A stretch of DNA of 64,000 nucleotides from JAYPWI01 sp964629575 (GTDB lineage Bacteria > Actinomycetota > Acidimicrobiia > Acidimicrobiales > Poriferisodalaceae), in the NCBI GenBank assembly GCA_964629575.1, contig CAZVUM010000021.1:1-64000 (forward strand), read 5' to 3'. The notes under the pieces were generated by a model. That model searched no databases and was not told where the DNA came from. It worked only from the letters and a program-made list of their open reading frames with translations. Shown here piece after piece: positions 16,646 to 23,946 of this stretch; position 1 is the first letter of the stretch, and every line of letters starts with the position of its first letter. The translations under genes were made by a program, and so were the position numbers.

Positions 16646-17473
16646 TCAGTCGAGGCGGGCGTTGAACTCGACCGGCCCCACGAAACCCGCCACGATCGCG
16701 GCCCGGAGGTTTCCGAGCTTCGTCGCCATGTCCGGTCCGAGGACGAAGTGAAGGCCCAACGCCGGTGGCCCGGGAGCCTTGGCGGCCGCTTCGGCCTGCG
16801 CCGCGAAGAAGCTCAAGGCCGCATCGCGCAGGTCGAGCTGCTCCCCCACGAAGCCGGCCCCTGCGAGGGCCTCGCGATACTGCTCGGGGGTGGCGATGAA
16901 GCTGTGGCTCGAGTCCGTCGCCCACGGCACCGGGTAGCGCAGGTTGCCGTCGCTGCGGCGCATCACGTCGTAGATCACGTACCGGCCGCCCGGGCGGAGA
17001 ACTCTGGCGACCTCCGCCGCGAGCGTCGCCTTGTCCTCGATGTTCATCCCGACGTGGAGCTGCACGGCGCAGTCGAAGCTGTCGTCCTCGAATGGCAGGG
17101 CCAGGATCGATCCCACCTCGAAATCGACCTGGTGCTCCAGGCCGGTCCATTCGGTGAAGGTGCGCGCCGCTTCGACGAACGACGGCGTGAGGTCGACACC
17201 GGTGACTCGGCACGAGCGGGTGGCAGCGATGAAGCGCGCCGGACCGCCGATGCCAGACCCGAGGTCGAGAACGTGGTCATCGGCCGTGATCTGGGCCCGC
17301 TCGCACAGCGCAGCAGTGGCGGCCCGCCCGCCGATGTGGAACTCGTCGGCGGCCGCGAGATCCTCGAAGGTGACGTTGTCAGGCGCCTTTGCGACCTTGG
17401 CGAGACCCGCCGTGATCGCAGCGACGAGGCCCTCCCCGCCGTAGTGCTCTGCGATGTCGTCGTCCCGCGCCAT
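16646..17473 (-). CDS. SAM-dependent methyltransferase
   Basis: A 275-residue class I methyltransferase. Motif I is VLDLGSGIGGPARFIA at about residue 66, the acidic loop is TGVDLTPSFVEAA, and post-motifs include LPFEDDSFDCAVQLHVGMNI and LRPGGRYVIYDV. It resembles the tocopherol/glycine-betaine/sterol small-molecule methyltransferases; the substrate is unknown. The ATG at 17473 is preferred because GGAGG lies 9 bases upstream; a start five codons earlier is possible. It sits just upstream of the HAD-PlsC gene and may be in the same transcript, which suggests a lipid head-group or membrane-linked role. Confidence 0.85.
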   Translation of the reverse strand: MARDDDIAEHYGGEGLVAAITAGLAKVAKAPDNVTFEDLAAADEFHIGGRAATAALCERAQITADDHVLDLGSGIGGPARFIAATRSCRVTGVDLTPSFVEAARTFTEWTGLEHQVDFEVGSILALPFEDDSFDCAVQLHVGMNIEDKATLAAEVARVLRPGGRYVIYDVMRRSDGNLRYPVPWATDSSHSFIATPEQYREALAGAGFVGEQLDLRDAALSFFAAQAEAAAKAPGPPALGLHFVLGPDMATKLGNLRAAIVAGFVGPVEFNARLD

Positions 17474-17530
17474 CAGGCCACCTCCCACTGGCGGACTGTA
17501 TGCGAGCTTGAACGAATCGGAGGGATGCCC

Positions 17531-17992
17531 CTACCCGCCCGAACGGAACGTCTGCCTCATCTCGGTGCCGAGTACTTCGAAGCCCAGTTTCTCGTAGAAA
17601 CCGCGGTTTCCCTCGGTCGTGGGGACGAGGTACAGACCCATCTCGGCGCAGCCGCGGCGGCGCGCATCGTCGATCGTGCGCTGCACGAGTATGCGTCCGA
17701 GGTTGAGGCCGCGAGCCGCCTCGTCGACGATGAGCTCCTCGAGTTCGCAGTACTCACCGCCGTATCGCATCGCCACGTTGTACGACACCGTGGCGCAGCC
17801 GACGATGCCGTCGTCGGTCTCGGCGACGACCACGGCGCCGCGTTCACCGGAGAGGTGCGTGTCATAGACGTCGTTCCACGCCTCGGTGGGTGCTGCTCCG
17901 GTGAGCGCTTCGATCAGCGTGAAACACCGGATCCGGTCCTCGGCGGTCGCGGGGCGCGTGCGCACGCCATTGGGGTGTTGCTCGACGGTCAT
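17531..17992 (-). CDS. GNAT family N-acetyltransferase
   Basis: A 153-residue GNAT protein with N-terminal VRTRPATAEDRIRCFTLIEAL, the strand VVVAETDDGIVGCATV, acetyl-CoA binding motif A EELIVDEAARGLNLGRILV and the C-terminal EGNRGFYEKLGFEVLGTEM. It transfers acetyl from acetyl-CoA to an amine; the target is unknown. The ATG at 17992 is chosen because the family's first strand begins right after it and the region upstream is repeat DNA. It is transcribed toward the methyltransferase but 57 bp away. Confidence 0.85.
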   Translation of the reverse strand: MTVEQHPNGVRTRPATAEDRIRCFTLIEALTGAAPTEAWNDVYDTHLSGERGAVVVAETDDGIVGCATVSYNVAMRYGGEYCELEELIVDEAARGLNLGRILVQRTIDDARRRGCAEMGLYLVPTTEGNRGFYEKLGFEVLGTEMRQTFRSGG

Positions 17993-18037
17993 CTGACCCA
18001 GGTCTACACGCCCGAACGCCCCTGCGGGAGAAGCCGG

Positions 18038-18099
18038 GCGGGAGAAGCCGGGCGGGCCATGGCAATCCGCACGACGAGCGAAGCGAGGAGCTGCGGCAA
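18038..18099 (+). repeat. GCCATGGC-family intergenic repeat, copy 1
   Basis: This 62-bp unit is repeated with 3 mismatches at 18122-18183, 84 bp further on. The order is GCGGGAGAAGCCGG, GGCCATGGCAATCCGCA, CGACGAGCGAAGCGAGGAG, CTGCGGCAA. The first 14 bases are also duplicated in tandem just upstream. Confidence 0.8.
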
Positions 18100-18110
18100 G
18101 TGACAGCAGG

Positions 18111-18183
18111 TGAACACCCCGGCGGGAGAAGCCGGGCGGGCCGTGGCAGTCCGCACGACGAGCGTAGCGAGGAGCTGCGGCAA
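18111..18183 (+). repeat. GCCATGGC-family intergenic repeat, copy 2
   Basis: This is the second unit, extended on the left by TGAACACC, which is also found at the left edge of copy 3 (23611). It is followed after 16 bases by the 12-bp-stem hairpin at 18200. Confidence 0.8.
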
Positions 18184-18199
18184 CAGCACAGAAAAAGTG

Positions 18200-18229
18200 G
18201 AAACCGGCCCGGGGGGACGGGCCGGTTTC
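18200..18229. terminator. Strong GC hairpin next to repeat copy 2
   Basis: Perfect 12-bp arms GAAACCGGCCCG/CGGGCCGGTTTC enclose a GGGGGA loop. On the minus strand a CACTTTTTCTG tract lies a few bases beyond it, so it could act as a terminator or attenuator in the GNAT leader. It could equally be part of a structured RNA with the adjacent repeat. Confidence 0.45.
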
Positions 18230-18299
18230 GGAGGTCTCGCATGCGGGGGGACGCCTGCGACCTCGTGCCGATCGGAGCGTTGACTCCGTCTCGACGATG

Positions 18300-18337
18300 A
18301 ACACCGCTCGGCGGGGGGACGCCTCTGACGCGGTGTT
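18300..18337. other. Hairpin AACACCGC/GCGGTGTT
   Basis: Perfect 8-bp arms enclose a 22-nt loop in the LysR/GNAT intergenic region. The loop repeats a GCGGGGGGACGCCT string also present at 18243. Function unknown. Confidence 0.35.
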
Positions 18338-18429
18338 GTATGTATCGAGCGGCTCGGGGGAAGCCGTTGATCTCGATGTCCAAGACTCTAGTTACCAGCG
18401 GGTCATCTGCCAAGTAGTTGCGACAGATA

Positions 18430-18447
18430 GTTTCCATCTCTAGAAAC
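18430..18447. promoter_or_regulatory. Inverted repeat before lysR-type gene
   Basis: GTTTC-N8-GAAAC lies 21-38 bases before the LysR start. LysR proteins often bind interrupted dyads near their own promoter, so autoregulation is plausible. Confidence 0.35.
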
Positions 18448-18467
18448 GATGGGATACCCTGTCGGTC

Positions 18468-19385
18468 ATGGATCTGCGGCAGCTCGAAGCGCTCGCGGCG
18501 GTGGCCGAGCACGGGCGCTTCTCCGCAGCGGCACGGGCGCTGCACACCGTGCAGTCCAACATCAGCACCCACGTTGCTCGCCTCGAGGACGAGCTGGGGG
18601 CCATCCTGGTCGACCGGAGCGCAGGACGACTCACGCCCGAGGGCGAGGTCGTTCTGGCGCGGGCTCGCCGCGTGAACGCCGAACTGGAAGCACTGCGAGC
18701 CGACGTCTCGTCGATGACCAGCCATGTCACGGGGCCCGTCCGCATGGGTGTGATCGGAACCACGGGCAGGTGGCTTCTGCCCTCGCTGCTCGACGAGCTC
18801 GGTCGGGCCCATTCCGACGTCGAGGCGCTGGTGATCGACTCCACGACCACTGCGCTGCTTCCCCTCCTCGAACACAGCGAACTCGACCTCGCGGTCATCA
18901 ACCTGCCCCTCCAACACGACGAGATGGTGACGAGCCCACTCTTCAGTGAAGAGCTCGTCGTGATCGCGCCTGCCGATCACCCCTTGGCGGCCGACGGCGA
19001 CAGAGAGATCCAGATCCAGGATCTCGAAGCTCACCGGTTTCTCCTGGGGCCGCCCGGTTCGAATCTGCGCGATCAGATCGACGATGCGGCAACCCAGCAC
19101 GGGGTCCACCTGCGGACTCTCGCGGAGCTGGACGGCATCCGTCTCACGGCAACGCTCGCCTTCCAGGGGTACGGGCCGGCCATCGTGCCGGTGACCGCGA
19201 TCCCCGCGTGGGCATCGAGGGGCGAGTGGTCCGTGCTCACGATGCCCGACATGCCGAGGCGCAACGTGGGTCTCGCCATTCGCCGGCGCGGCATGCTCTC
19301 GGCTCCGGCCGCCGCTACGCGCGACATCCTGCGCCAGGTGGTCCGCGACCTGGCACCGACCATCGAAGGCGTCGACACGATCTGA
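18468..19385 (+). CDS. LysR family transcriptional regulator
   Basis: A 305-residue LysR protein. The N-terminal winged helix is residues 1-60 (MDLRQLEALAAVAEHGRFSA, VQSNISTHVARLEDELG), followed by a linker helix and a periplasmic-binding-protein-like effector domain from about residue 88 (GPVRMGVIGTTGRWLLPSLL). The family activates genes in response to small metabolites. It is co-oriented with the carboxyltransferase gene 62 bp downstream, which is its most likely target or operon partner. The effector is unknown. Confidence 0.9.
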   Translation: MDLRQLEALAAVAEHGRFSAAARALHTVQSNISTHVARLEDELGAILVDRSAGRLTPEGEVVLARARRVNAELEALRADVSSMTSHVTGPVRMGVIGTTGRWLLPSLLDELGRAHSDVEALVIDSTTTALLPLLEHSELDLAVINLPLQHDEMVTSPLFSEELVVIAPADHPLAADGDREIQIQDLEAHRFLLGPPGSNLRDQIDDAATQHGVHLRTLAELDGIRLTATLAFQGYGPAIVPVTAIPAWASRGEWSVLTMPDMPRRNVGLAIRRRGMLSAPAAATRDILRQVVRDLAPTIEGVDTI

Positions 19386-19447
19386 CGACGTGCACCGCCG
19401 CGCTCGTGTTGGGAGTGAAGCGAGGGGCGGGCGTACGCTGACCCGGA

Positions 19448-20797
19448 ATGACCGACGGCCTCTCCCTCCAGTTGCGCGCCGGTACCCCCGGGCAGGTCAG
19501 CGCCGGGATGTACGACCTCGACGGTCGCACCGTCATCTTGATTCGCGCCGACAGTCCTGACCGCAAGGGCGCTCTCACTCCCGACGACGGCGACACGATG
19601 GTGCGGGCACTCGAGATGGCTCTCGAGAAGCGGCTTCCGGTCGTCCTTTTGCTCGCATCGAGCGGAGCCGATGCCAACCACGGGGTCGCCGCACTCGACG
19701 GCTGGGGGCGAGCCGCACGCGCGGTGTCTCGGTGTTCGGGCGTCGTCCCGATCCTGGCGGGGGTCACCGGGCCCGCCGTGACGGGAGCCGCTCTGCTCAT
19801 CGGACTCGCCGACATCGTTGTGATGGCCTCGGATTCGTACGCGTTCGTGTCTGGGCCGATCCCTGTTCGACAGATGACCGGTGTGTCCGTCGGCCTCGAC
19901 GAGCTGGGCGGTGCCGCGGTGCACGAGCGTTCGACAGGCGCAGCGCATGCGGTCGTCGCGAGCGACGACGTCTTGCCGACGCTGGCGGACGTGCTGCGGT
20001 TCCTGCCCGATCACAACGACACGCTGCCGCCACACGTTCCGACCGCCGATCCGGCAGACCGCGAGACGCCCGAGGCCGGGGATCTGCTGCCCGACACGCC
20101 GACGGGGAGCTATGACGTCCGAGATGTGATTCGCGCCGTCGTCGACGATGACGATTTCGTCGAAATGCGCGGGGGCTGGGCGCGCAACCTGGTGACCGGC
20201 TTTGCCTGCCTCGGTGGGCACCCGGTGGGGATCGTCGCCAACCAGCCGCTCGCGATCGCTGGCACCCTCGACATTCCGGCGAGCCAGAAGGGCGGCCGGT
20301 TCGTCGCGTTCTGCGATGCGTTCAACCTGCCCATCGTGACCTTCGTCGACACACCGGGCTTCTATCCGGGCAAGGACCTCGAGTGGCGGGGCATGATCCG
20401 CCATGGCGCGCAGCTCGCGTTCGCCTACGCGAGGGCGACCGTGCCCCGCCTCGCGGTCGTACTGCGCAAGTCCTACGGCGGCGCGTTCATCGTGATGGAC
20501 AGCAAGACGATGGGCAATGACACCTACCTGGCCTGGCCCTCGGCCGAGATCGCCGTGATGGGTGCGACCCAGTCGGCGCAGATTCTGCGGCGCGGTGCGT
20601 CGGCGGAAGAGATCGACGAGTACGTCGAGCACTACGACGCCACGTATCTCAACCCCTACGTCGGCGCCGAACGGGGCTTCGTCGACGGCGTGATCGATCC
20701 AGCGGACACCCGCCGCGAGCTCGCCGATCTGATCGACCTGCTCGGCAGCAAGCGTGAACCGCTTCCCGACCGACGACACGACAACACGCCCTTGTAG
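19448..20797 (+). CDS. Acyl-CoA carboxylase carboxyltransferase subunit (short N-terminus)
   Basis: A 449-residue carboxyltransferase of the crotonase-like AccD/PccB family. The N-terminal half has AALDGWGRAARAVSRCSG and PAVTGAALLIGLADIVV, and the C-terminal half has GIVANQPLAIAGTLDIPAS, TFVDTPGFYPGKDLEWRG and LRKSYGGAFIVMDSK. The protein would carboxylate acetyl- or propionyl-type CoA with a biotinylated partner. It is about 60-70 residues shorter at the N-terminus than typical PccB. No biotin carboxylase gene is nearby, so the partner must be encoded elsewhere. Confidence 0.85.
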   Translation: MTDGLSLQLRAGTPGQVSAGMYDLDGRTVILIRADSPDRKGALTPDDGDTMVRALEMALEKRLPVVLLLASSGADANHGVAALDGWGRAARAVSRCSGVVPILAGVTGPAVTGAALLIGLADIVVMASDSYAFVSGPIPVRQMTGVSVGLDELGGAAVHERSTGAAHAVVASDDVLPTLADVLRFLPDHNDTLPPHVPTADPADRETPEAGDLLPDTPTGSYDVRDVIRAVVDDDDFVEMRGGWARNLVTGFACLGGHPVGIVANQPLAIAGTLDIPASQKGGRFVAFCDAFNLPIVTFVDTPGFYPGKDLEWRGMIRHGAQLAFAYARATVPRLAVVLRKSYGGAFIVMDSKTMGNDTYLAWPSAEIAVMGATQSAQILRRGASAEEIDEYVEHYDATYLNPYVGAERGFVDGVIDPADTRRELADLIDLLGSKREPLPDRRHDNTPL

Positions 20798-20950
20798 ACG
20801 TGGCAAAAAACCACCGCGCCGAATCCGGATCGGCAACGGGAAAGACGCTAAGTTCACCCGTGGGGACATCGCCGACGCGACCAGTGATCGCCGGCACGGT
20901 GTTCCGCGCACATTCACCAGACTGTGGACAACCGAGGACAGGGGTAGCAG

Positions 20951-22222
20951 GTGCCAGAAGAGAGCTTCACGATCACCGACAACCGGAGCGGGCAATCGGT
21001 GGACGTGCCGATCGTCGACGGCACCATCTCATCAGCGGCGCTGCGTGAGCTCGACAAGGGCATGTGGTTCTACGACCCGGCCTACCTTTCGACCGCCAAC
21101 TGCGACAGCAAGGTCACCTACATCGACGGGGCCAACGGGATCCTGCGCTACCGCGGGTACCCGATCGAGCAGCTCGCCGAGAACTCCACCTTCCTCGAGG
21201 TCTGCTACCTGCTTCTTCACGGCGAGCTCCCCACTCAGGAGCAGGCCGACGATTGGGTGAACACCATCACGATGCACACCTACGTGCACGAGAACATCAC
21301 CCAGTTCATGAAGGGCTTCCGCTACGACGCCCACCCCATGGGGACCCTCGTGTCGACGGTCGCGGCGCTCAGCACGTTCTACCCCGAGGCCAAAGACATC
21401 GACGACGCCGCGACTCGCTCGATCCAGATCCAGCGGTTGATCGCCAAGATGCCCACGATGGCCGCCTTCGCCCACAAGAACCGGGTGGGGCTCCCGTACG
21501 AGTACCCGGTCAACCACCTGGGCTACACGGGCAACTTCCTCCGGATGATGTGGAACGTCGCAGACCCCAACTACGAGCCGGATCCGGTTCTGACACGGGC
21601 CCTCGACGTCTTGTTCATCCTGCACGCCGACCACGAACAGAACTGCAGCACCACGACGATGCGCACCGTGGGTTCGAGCCGCGCCGACCCGTATTCCGCG
21701 GTCGCTGCCGCGACGTGTGGGCTCTATGGGCCTCTGCACGGCGGAGCCAACGAGCAGGTGATTCGGATGCTCCACGAGATCGGTGGCTTCGACAACGTCC
21801 CGGAGTACGTCGAGCGGGTGAAGTCCGGCGATGTGTTGCTGCAGGGCTTCGGCCATCGGGTGTACAAGAACTACGACCCCCGGGCCAAGATCATCAAGGA
21901 GCAGGCCGACGCGGTGTTCGCCGTGACGGGAACCAACCCGCTTCTCGACATCGCGATGAAGCTCGAAGACGTCGCGCTCAGCGATCCCTACTTCATCGAT
22001 CGCAAGCTCTACCCCAACGTCGACTTCTACTCGGGCTTGATCTACGAGGCGATGGGCTTCCCGCTCGACATGTTCACCGTGCTGTTCGCCATCGGGCGCA
22101 CGCCGGGCTGGCTGGCGCACTGGCAAGAGATGCTCGACGACCCCGAGCAGAAGATCTACCGCCCCCGCCAGAAGTACACCGGACCGGGCGAGCGCCCCTA
22201 CCTGGCGATCAGCGAGCGGTAG
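20951..22222 (+). CDS. gltA: Citrate synthase
   Basis: A 423-residue type II-like citrate synthase that condenses acetyl-CoA and oxaloacetate. The catalytic region is clear: LHADHEQNCSTTTMRTVGSS, GPLHGGANEQVIRML, FGHRVYKNYDPRAKI and the C-terminal DFYSGLIYEAMGFP. A GTG start follows a TAGCAGGTG context. The N-terminal beta domain (VDGTISSAALRELDKG) is of the bacterial hexameric type. The last codons and stop are the first copy of a 28-bp tandem repeat that runs into an assembly gap, so the true 3' end could vary between strains. Confidence 0.95.
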   Translation: MPEESFTITDNRSGQSVDVPIVDGTISSAALRELDKGMWFYDPAYLSTANCDSKVTYIDGANGILRYRGYPIEQLAENSTFLEVCYLLLHGELPTQEQADDWVNTITMHTYVHENITQFMKGFRYDAHPMGTLVSTVAALSTFYPEAKDIDDAATRSIQIQRLIAKMPTMAAFAHKNRVGLPYEYPVNHLGYTGNFLRMMWNVADPNYEPDPVLTRALDVLFILHADHEQNCSTTTMRTVGSSRADPYSAVAAATCGLYGPLHGGANEQVIRMLHEIGGFDNVPEYVERVKSGDVLLQGFGHRVYKNYDPRAKIIKEQADAVFAVTGTNPLLDIAMKLEDVALSDPYFIDRKLYPNVDFYSGLIYEAMGFPLDMFTVLFAIGRTPGWLAHWQEMLDDPEQKIYRPRQKYTGPGERPYLAISER

Positions 22223-22393
22223 CGAGCTGCGACAACCCAGCGAGCGGTAGCNNNNNNNNNNNNNNNNNNNNNNNNNNNNNNNNNNNNNNNNNNNNNNNNN
22301 NNNNNNNNNNNNNNNNNNNNNNNNNNNNNNNNNNNNNNNNNNNNNNNNNNNCAGCGAGCGGTAGCGAGCTGCGACAACCCAGCGAGCGGTAGC
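22210..22393 (+). repeat. 28-bp tandem repeat array containing the gap
   Basis: The unit begins CAGCGAGCGGTAGCGAGC and ends TGCGACAACC. One and a half units lie on each side of the N run: 22210-22251 and 22352-22393. The first unit includes the citrate synthase stop codon. The core matches the GAGCG-AGCGAG-CTGCGGCAAC end of the GCCATGGC-family repeats. The copy number is unknown. Confidence 0.85.
22252..22351. other. Assembly gap (100 N)
   Basis: Exactly 100 undefined bases, the usual placeholder for a gap of unknown size. It is flanked by the same 28-bp repeat, so the cause is probably collapse of a tandem array. Confidence 0.95.
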
Positions 22394-22431
22394 CACGGCT
22401 TCTGGGCGCGTCAGCGTTTCGGAGTCGGTCG

Positions 22432-22481
22432 TTTTGGGCGCGTGAGCGCTCGCATTCCGGGCGTTCAGGCTCCCGAAACGG
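22432..22481 (+). repeat. About 50-bp imperfect hairpin element, copy 1
   Basis: The arms TTTTGGGCGCGTGAGCG and CGTTCAGGCTCCCGAAA pair imperfectly around a 14-nt loop. It aligns over its full length with 51687-51737 at roughly three-quarters identity. It lies between the convergent citrate synthase and quinone oxidoreductase genes, as a bidirectional terminator would, without a T-tract. Confidence 0.6.
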
Positions 22482-22492
22482 AGAGGTCTCGC

Positions 22493-23473
22493 TCATACGT
22501 CGAGCATGATCTTTCCGACGTTGGCGTTGGTGGCCATGTAGTCGTGGGCCGCGGCGATGTCGTCGAGGGCGAAGCGCGAGTCGATCACCGGTCGCAACGC
22601 GCCGTCGTCGAACCGCGGCAGCAGCTCACGGACAAACCGCTGGTTGGCGTCGATCTTCTGCTCGAGCGGGCGCGAGCGGAGGACGGTTCCGATCAGCGAG
22701 GCGCGCTTGGGCAGGAGCATTCCGAGTGGGAATGTGGCTTTGCCCTCCCCCATCACCCCGACCTGGATGATGCGCCCCTGCACCTTCAGGCTGGCGATGT
22801 TTCGGGTGAGATATTCGCCCCCGATCACGTCGAGCACCACGTTGACGCCGGCCCCACCGGTCCATTCCGCCACGGCTTCGGCGAAATCGGTGGAGGAGTA
22901 GTCGATCACGAGGTCGGCGCCGAGCTCGGAGCATGCGGCCACCTTCCCGCTCGAACACGTGACGGCGATCTGTGCCCCCACCGCAGCGGCGATCTGAATC
23001 GCGGCGGTCCCCACCCCCGACGCACCGGCGTGGACAAGGGCCCGTCCGCCCGTGGTGAGCCCGCCCTGGGTCACCAGAGCGTCGTGGGCGGTCATGAAGA
23101 CCTCGGGGATCGCCGCCGCGTCGTCGATGCCGACACTCGCCGGTACGCGCTGCAGCATGCGTTCGTGGGTGACCAATTTCTCGGCGTGGGCGCCTCCTCC
23201 CACGATCCCCATCACTTCGTCGCCCTCTGACCAGGCGGTGACCTGGCTTCCGGTGGCGGCGATCGTTCCGGCGAACTCCAGGCCGGGAACCTCGAACTCC
23301 GGCTTAGGTCCCGGCGCCGGGTACCCGCCCATGCGCTGAAGAAGGTCGGCGCGGTTCATGGCTGATGCCCGCACCCGGACGAGAACCTCATCGGGGCCCG
23401 GTTGGGGATCTGGGACGTCCTGCAGGGTGAGGACCTCGGTCCCGCCATATTCCGGTATCACGACAGCTCGCAT
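22493..23473 (-). CDS. NAD(P)H:quinone oxidoreductase, MDR superfamily
   Basis: A 326-residue zinc-independent medium-chain reductase of the QOR type. It starts MRAVVIPEYGGTEVLTLQDV, then has NRADLLQRMGGYP and LEFAGTIAATG, with the NADPH-binding ALVHAGASGVGTAAIQIA at about residue 145. Structural zinc cysteines are absent. It reduces quinones or enones. The ATG at 23473 is chosen because upstream in-frame sequence is repeat DNA. The gene is convergent with citrate synthase and divergent from the acyl-CoA dehydrogenase at 23947. Confidence 0.9.
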   Translation of the reverse strand: MRAVVIPEYGGTEVLTLQDVPDPQPGPDEVLVRVRASAMNRADLLQRMGGYPAPGPKPEFEVPGLEFAGTIAATGSQVTAWSEGDEVMGIVGGGAHAEKLVTHERMLQRVPASVGIDDAAAIPEVFMTAHDALVTQGGLTTGGRALVHAGASGVGTAAIQIAAAVGAQIAVTCSSGKVAACSELGADLVIDYSSTDFAEAVAEWTGGAGVNVVLDVIGGEYLTRNIASLKVQGRIIQVGVMGEGKATFPLGMLLPKRASLIGTVLRSRPLEQKIDANQRFVRELLPRFDDGALRPVIDSRFALDDIAAAHDYMATNANVGKIMLDV

Positions 23474-23506
23474 CCCGGCGAGGGTAGTGGTGCCCCAGCG
23501 CACGAC

Positions 23507-23599
23507 CCACCCCGAGTCATTCCGCGCCGAAAACCATGCAGAACGACTCGGCCCCCCACCCCGAGTCATTCCGCGCCGAAAACCATGCAGAACGACTCG
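23507..23599. repeat. Perfect 44-bp direct repeat, two copies
   Basis: Copies are at 23507-23550 and 23556-23599, separated by five bases. Each contains CGAGTC near one end and GACTCG at the other, so each can form a 6-bp terminal stem. They lie 34 bp upstream of the quinone oxidoreductase start on its leader side. Confidence 0.85.
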
Positions 23600-23610
23600 A
23601 GCCACCCACC

Positions 23611-23724
23611 TGAACAGCCCGGCGGGATATGCCGGGCTGCCCATGGCAATCCGCAAGACGAGGGAGCGCAGCGACCGAGGATTGCGGCGACCGAGGATTG
23701 CAGCGACCGAGGATTGCGGCGACA
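23611..23724 (+). repeat. GCCATGGC-family intergenic repeat, copy 3, with 16-bp triplication
   Basis: It starts TGAACAGCCCGGCGGG, then GCCGGGCTGCCCATGGCA, ATCCGCAAGACGAGGGAGCG and three 16-bp units GCGACCGAGGATTGCG (23671-23718). It has the same block order as copies 1 and 2, and a hairpin follows after about 16 bases (23741). Confidence 0.8.
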
Positions 23725-23740
23725 ACACAGAGAGCACGGA

Positions 23741-23775
23741 CCGGGGCGGAGGGGAGTGAGTCCCATCCGCCCCGG
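23741..23775. other. GC hairpin next to repeat copy 3
   Basis: Perfect 10-bp arms CCGGGGCGGA/TCCGCCCCGG enclose a 15-nt loop. Its position relative to copy 3 matches that of the hairpin at 18200 relative to copy 2, although the stem sequence is different. Confidence 0.5.
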
Positions 23776-23946
23776 CCACCAAGGTCGGTCCGCGTCCGCC
23801 CCCAGATGCGTGGCCCGACCTCTGTGTTGGCAGTTACTTCGGGTGGGTGGCGGGGGCCCTTGAGCACGATTCGAATCTTTTTCAGTGCTGAGCGCTCCGG
23901 CCGCCGTCGATGCGCCGTGGCGGGGGCCTCGCTACGCTCCGGCGAC

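Larger units (their letters stand above)
17993..18467. other. 475-bp divergent intergenic region with repeats and hairpins
   Basis: This stretch lies between the divergent GNAT and LysR genes. I see no coding frame. It holds two 62-bp direct repeats, a 14-bp tandem at 18024-18051, two hairpins (18200-18229 and 18300-18337) and an inverted repeat close to the LysR start. A small RNA is possible but unproven. Confidence 0.7.
23474..23946. other. 473-bp divergent intergenic region rich in repeats
   Basis: No convincing gene is present. It holds a perfect 44-bp direct repeat, a GCCATGGC-family repeat with a 16-bp triplication, and a GC hairpin. Its size and order of elements mirror the GNAT/LysR intergenic region at 17993-18467. 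Confidence 0.7.

Noticed and set aside
22210..22393. CRISPR or origin iterons at the gap
   Set aside because: Units are contiguous without spacers and derive from the citrate synthase 3' end; no rep, dnaA or cas gene nearby.
23507..23718. Possible CRISPR array
   Set aside because: Only two 44-bp copies with a 5-bp separator and three contiguous 16-bp units; no spacers and no cas genes.
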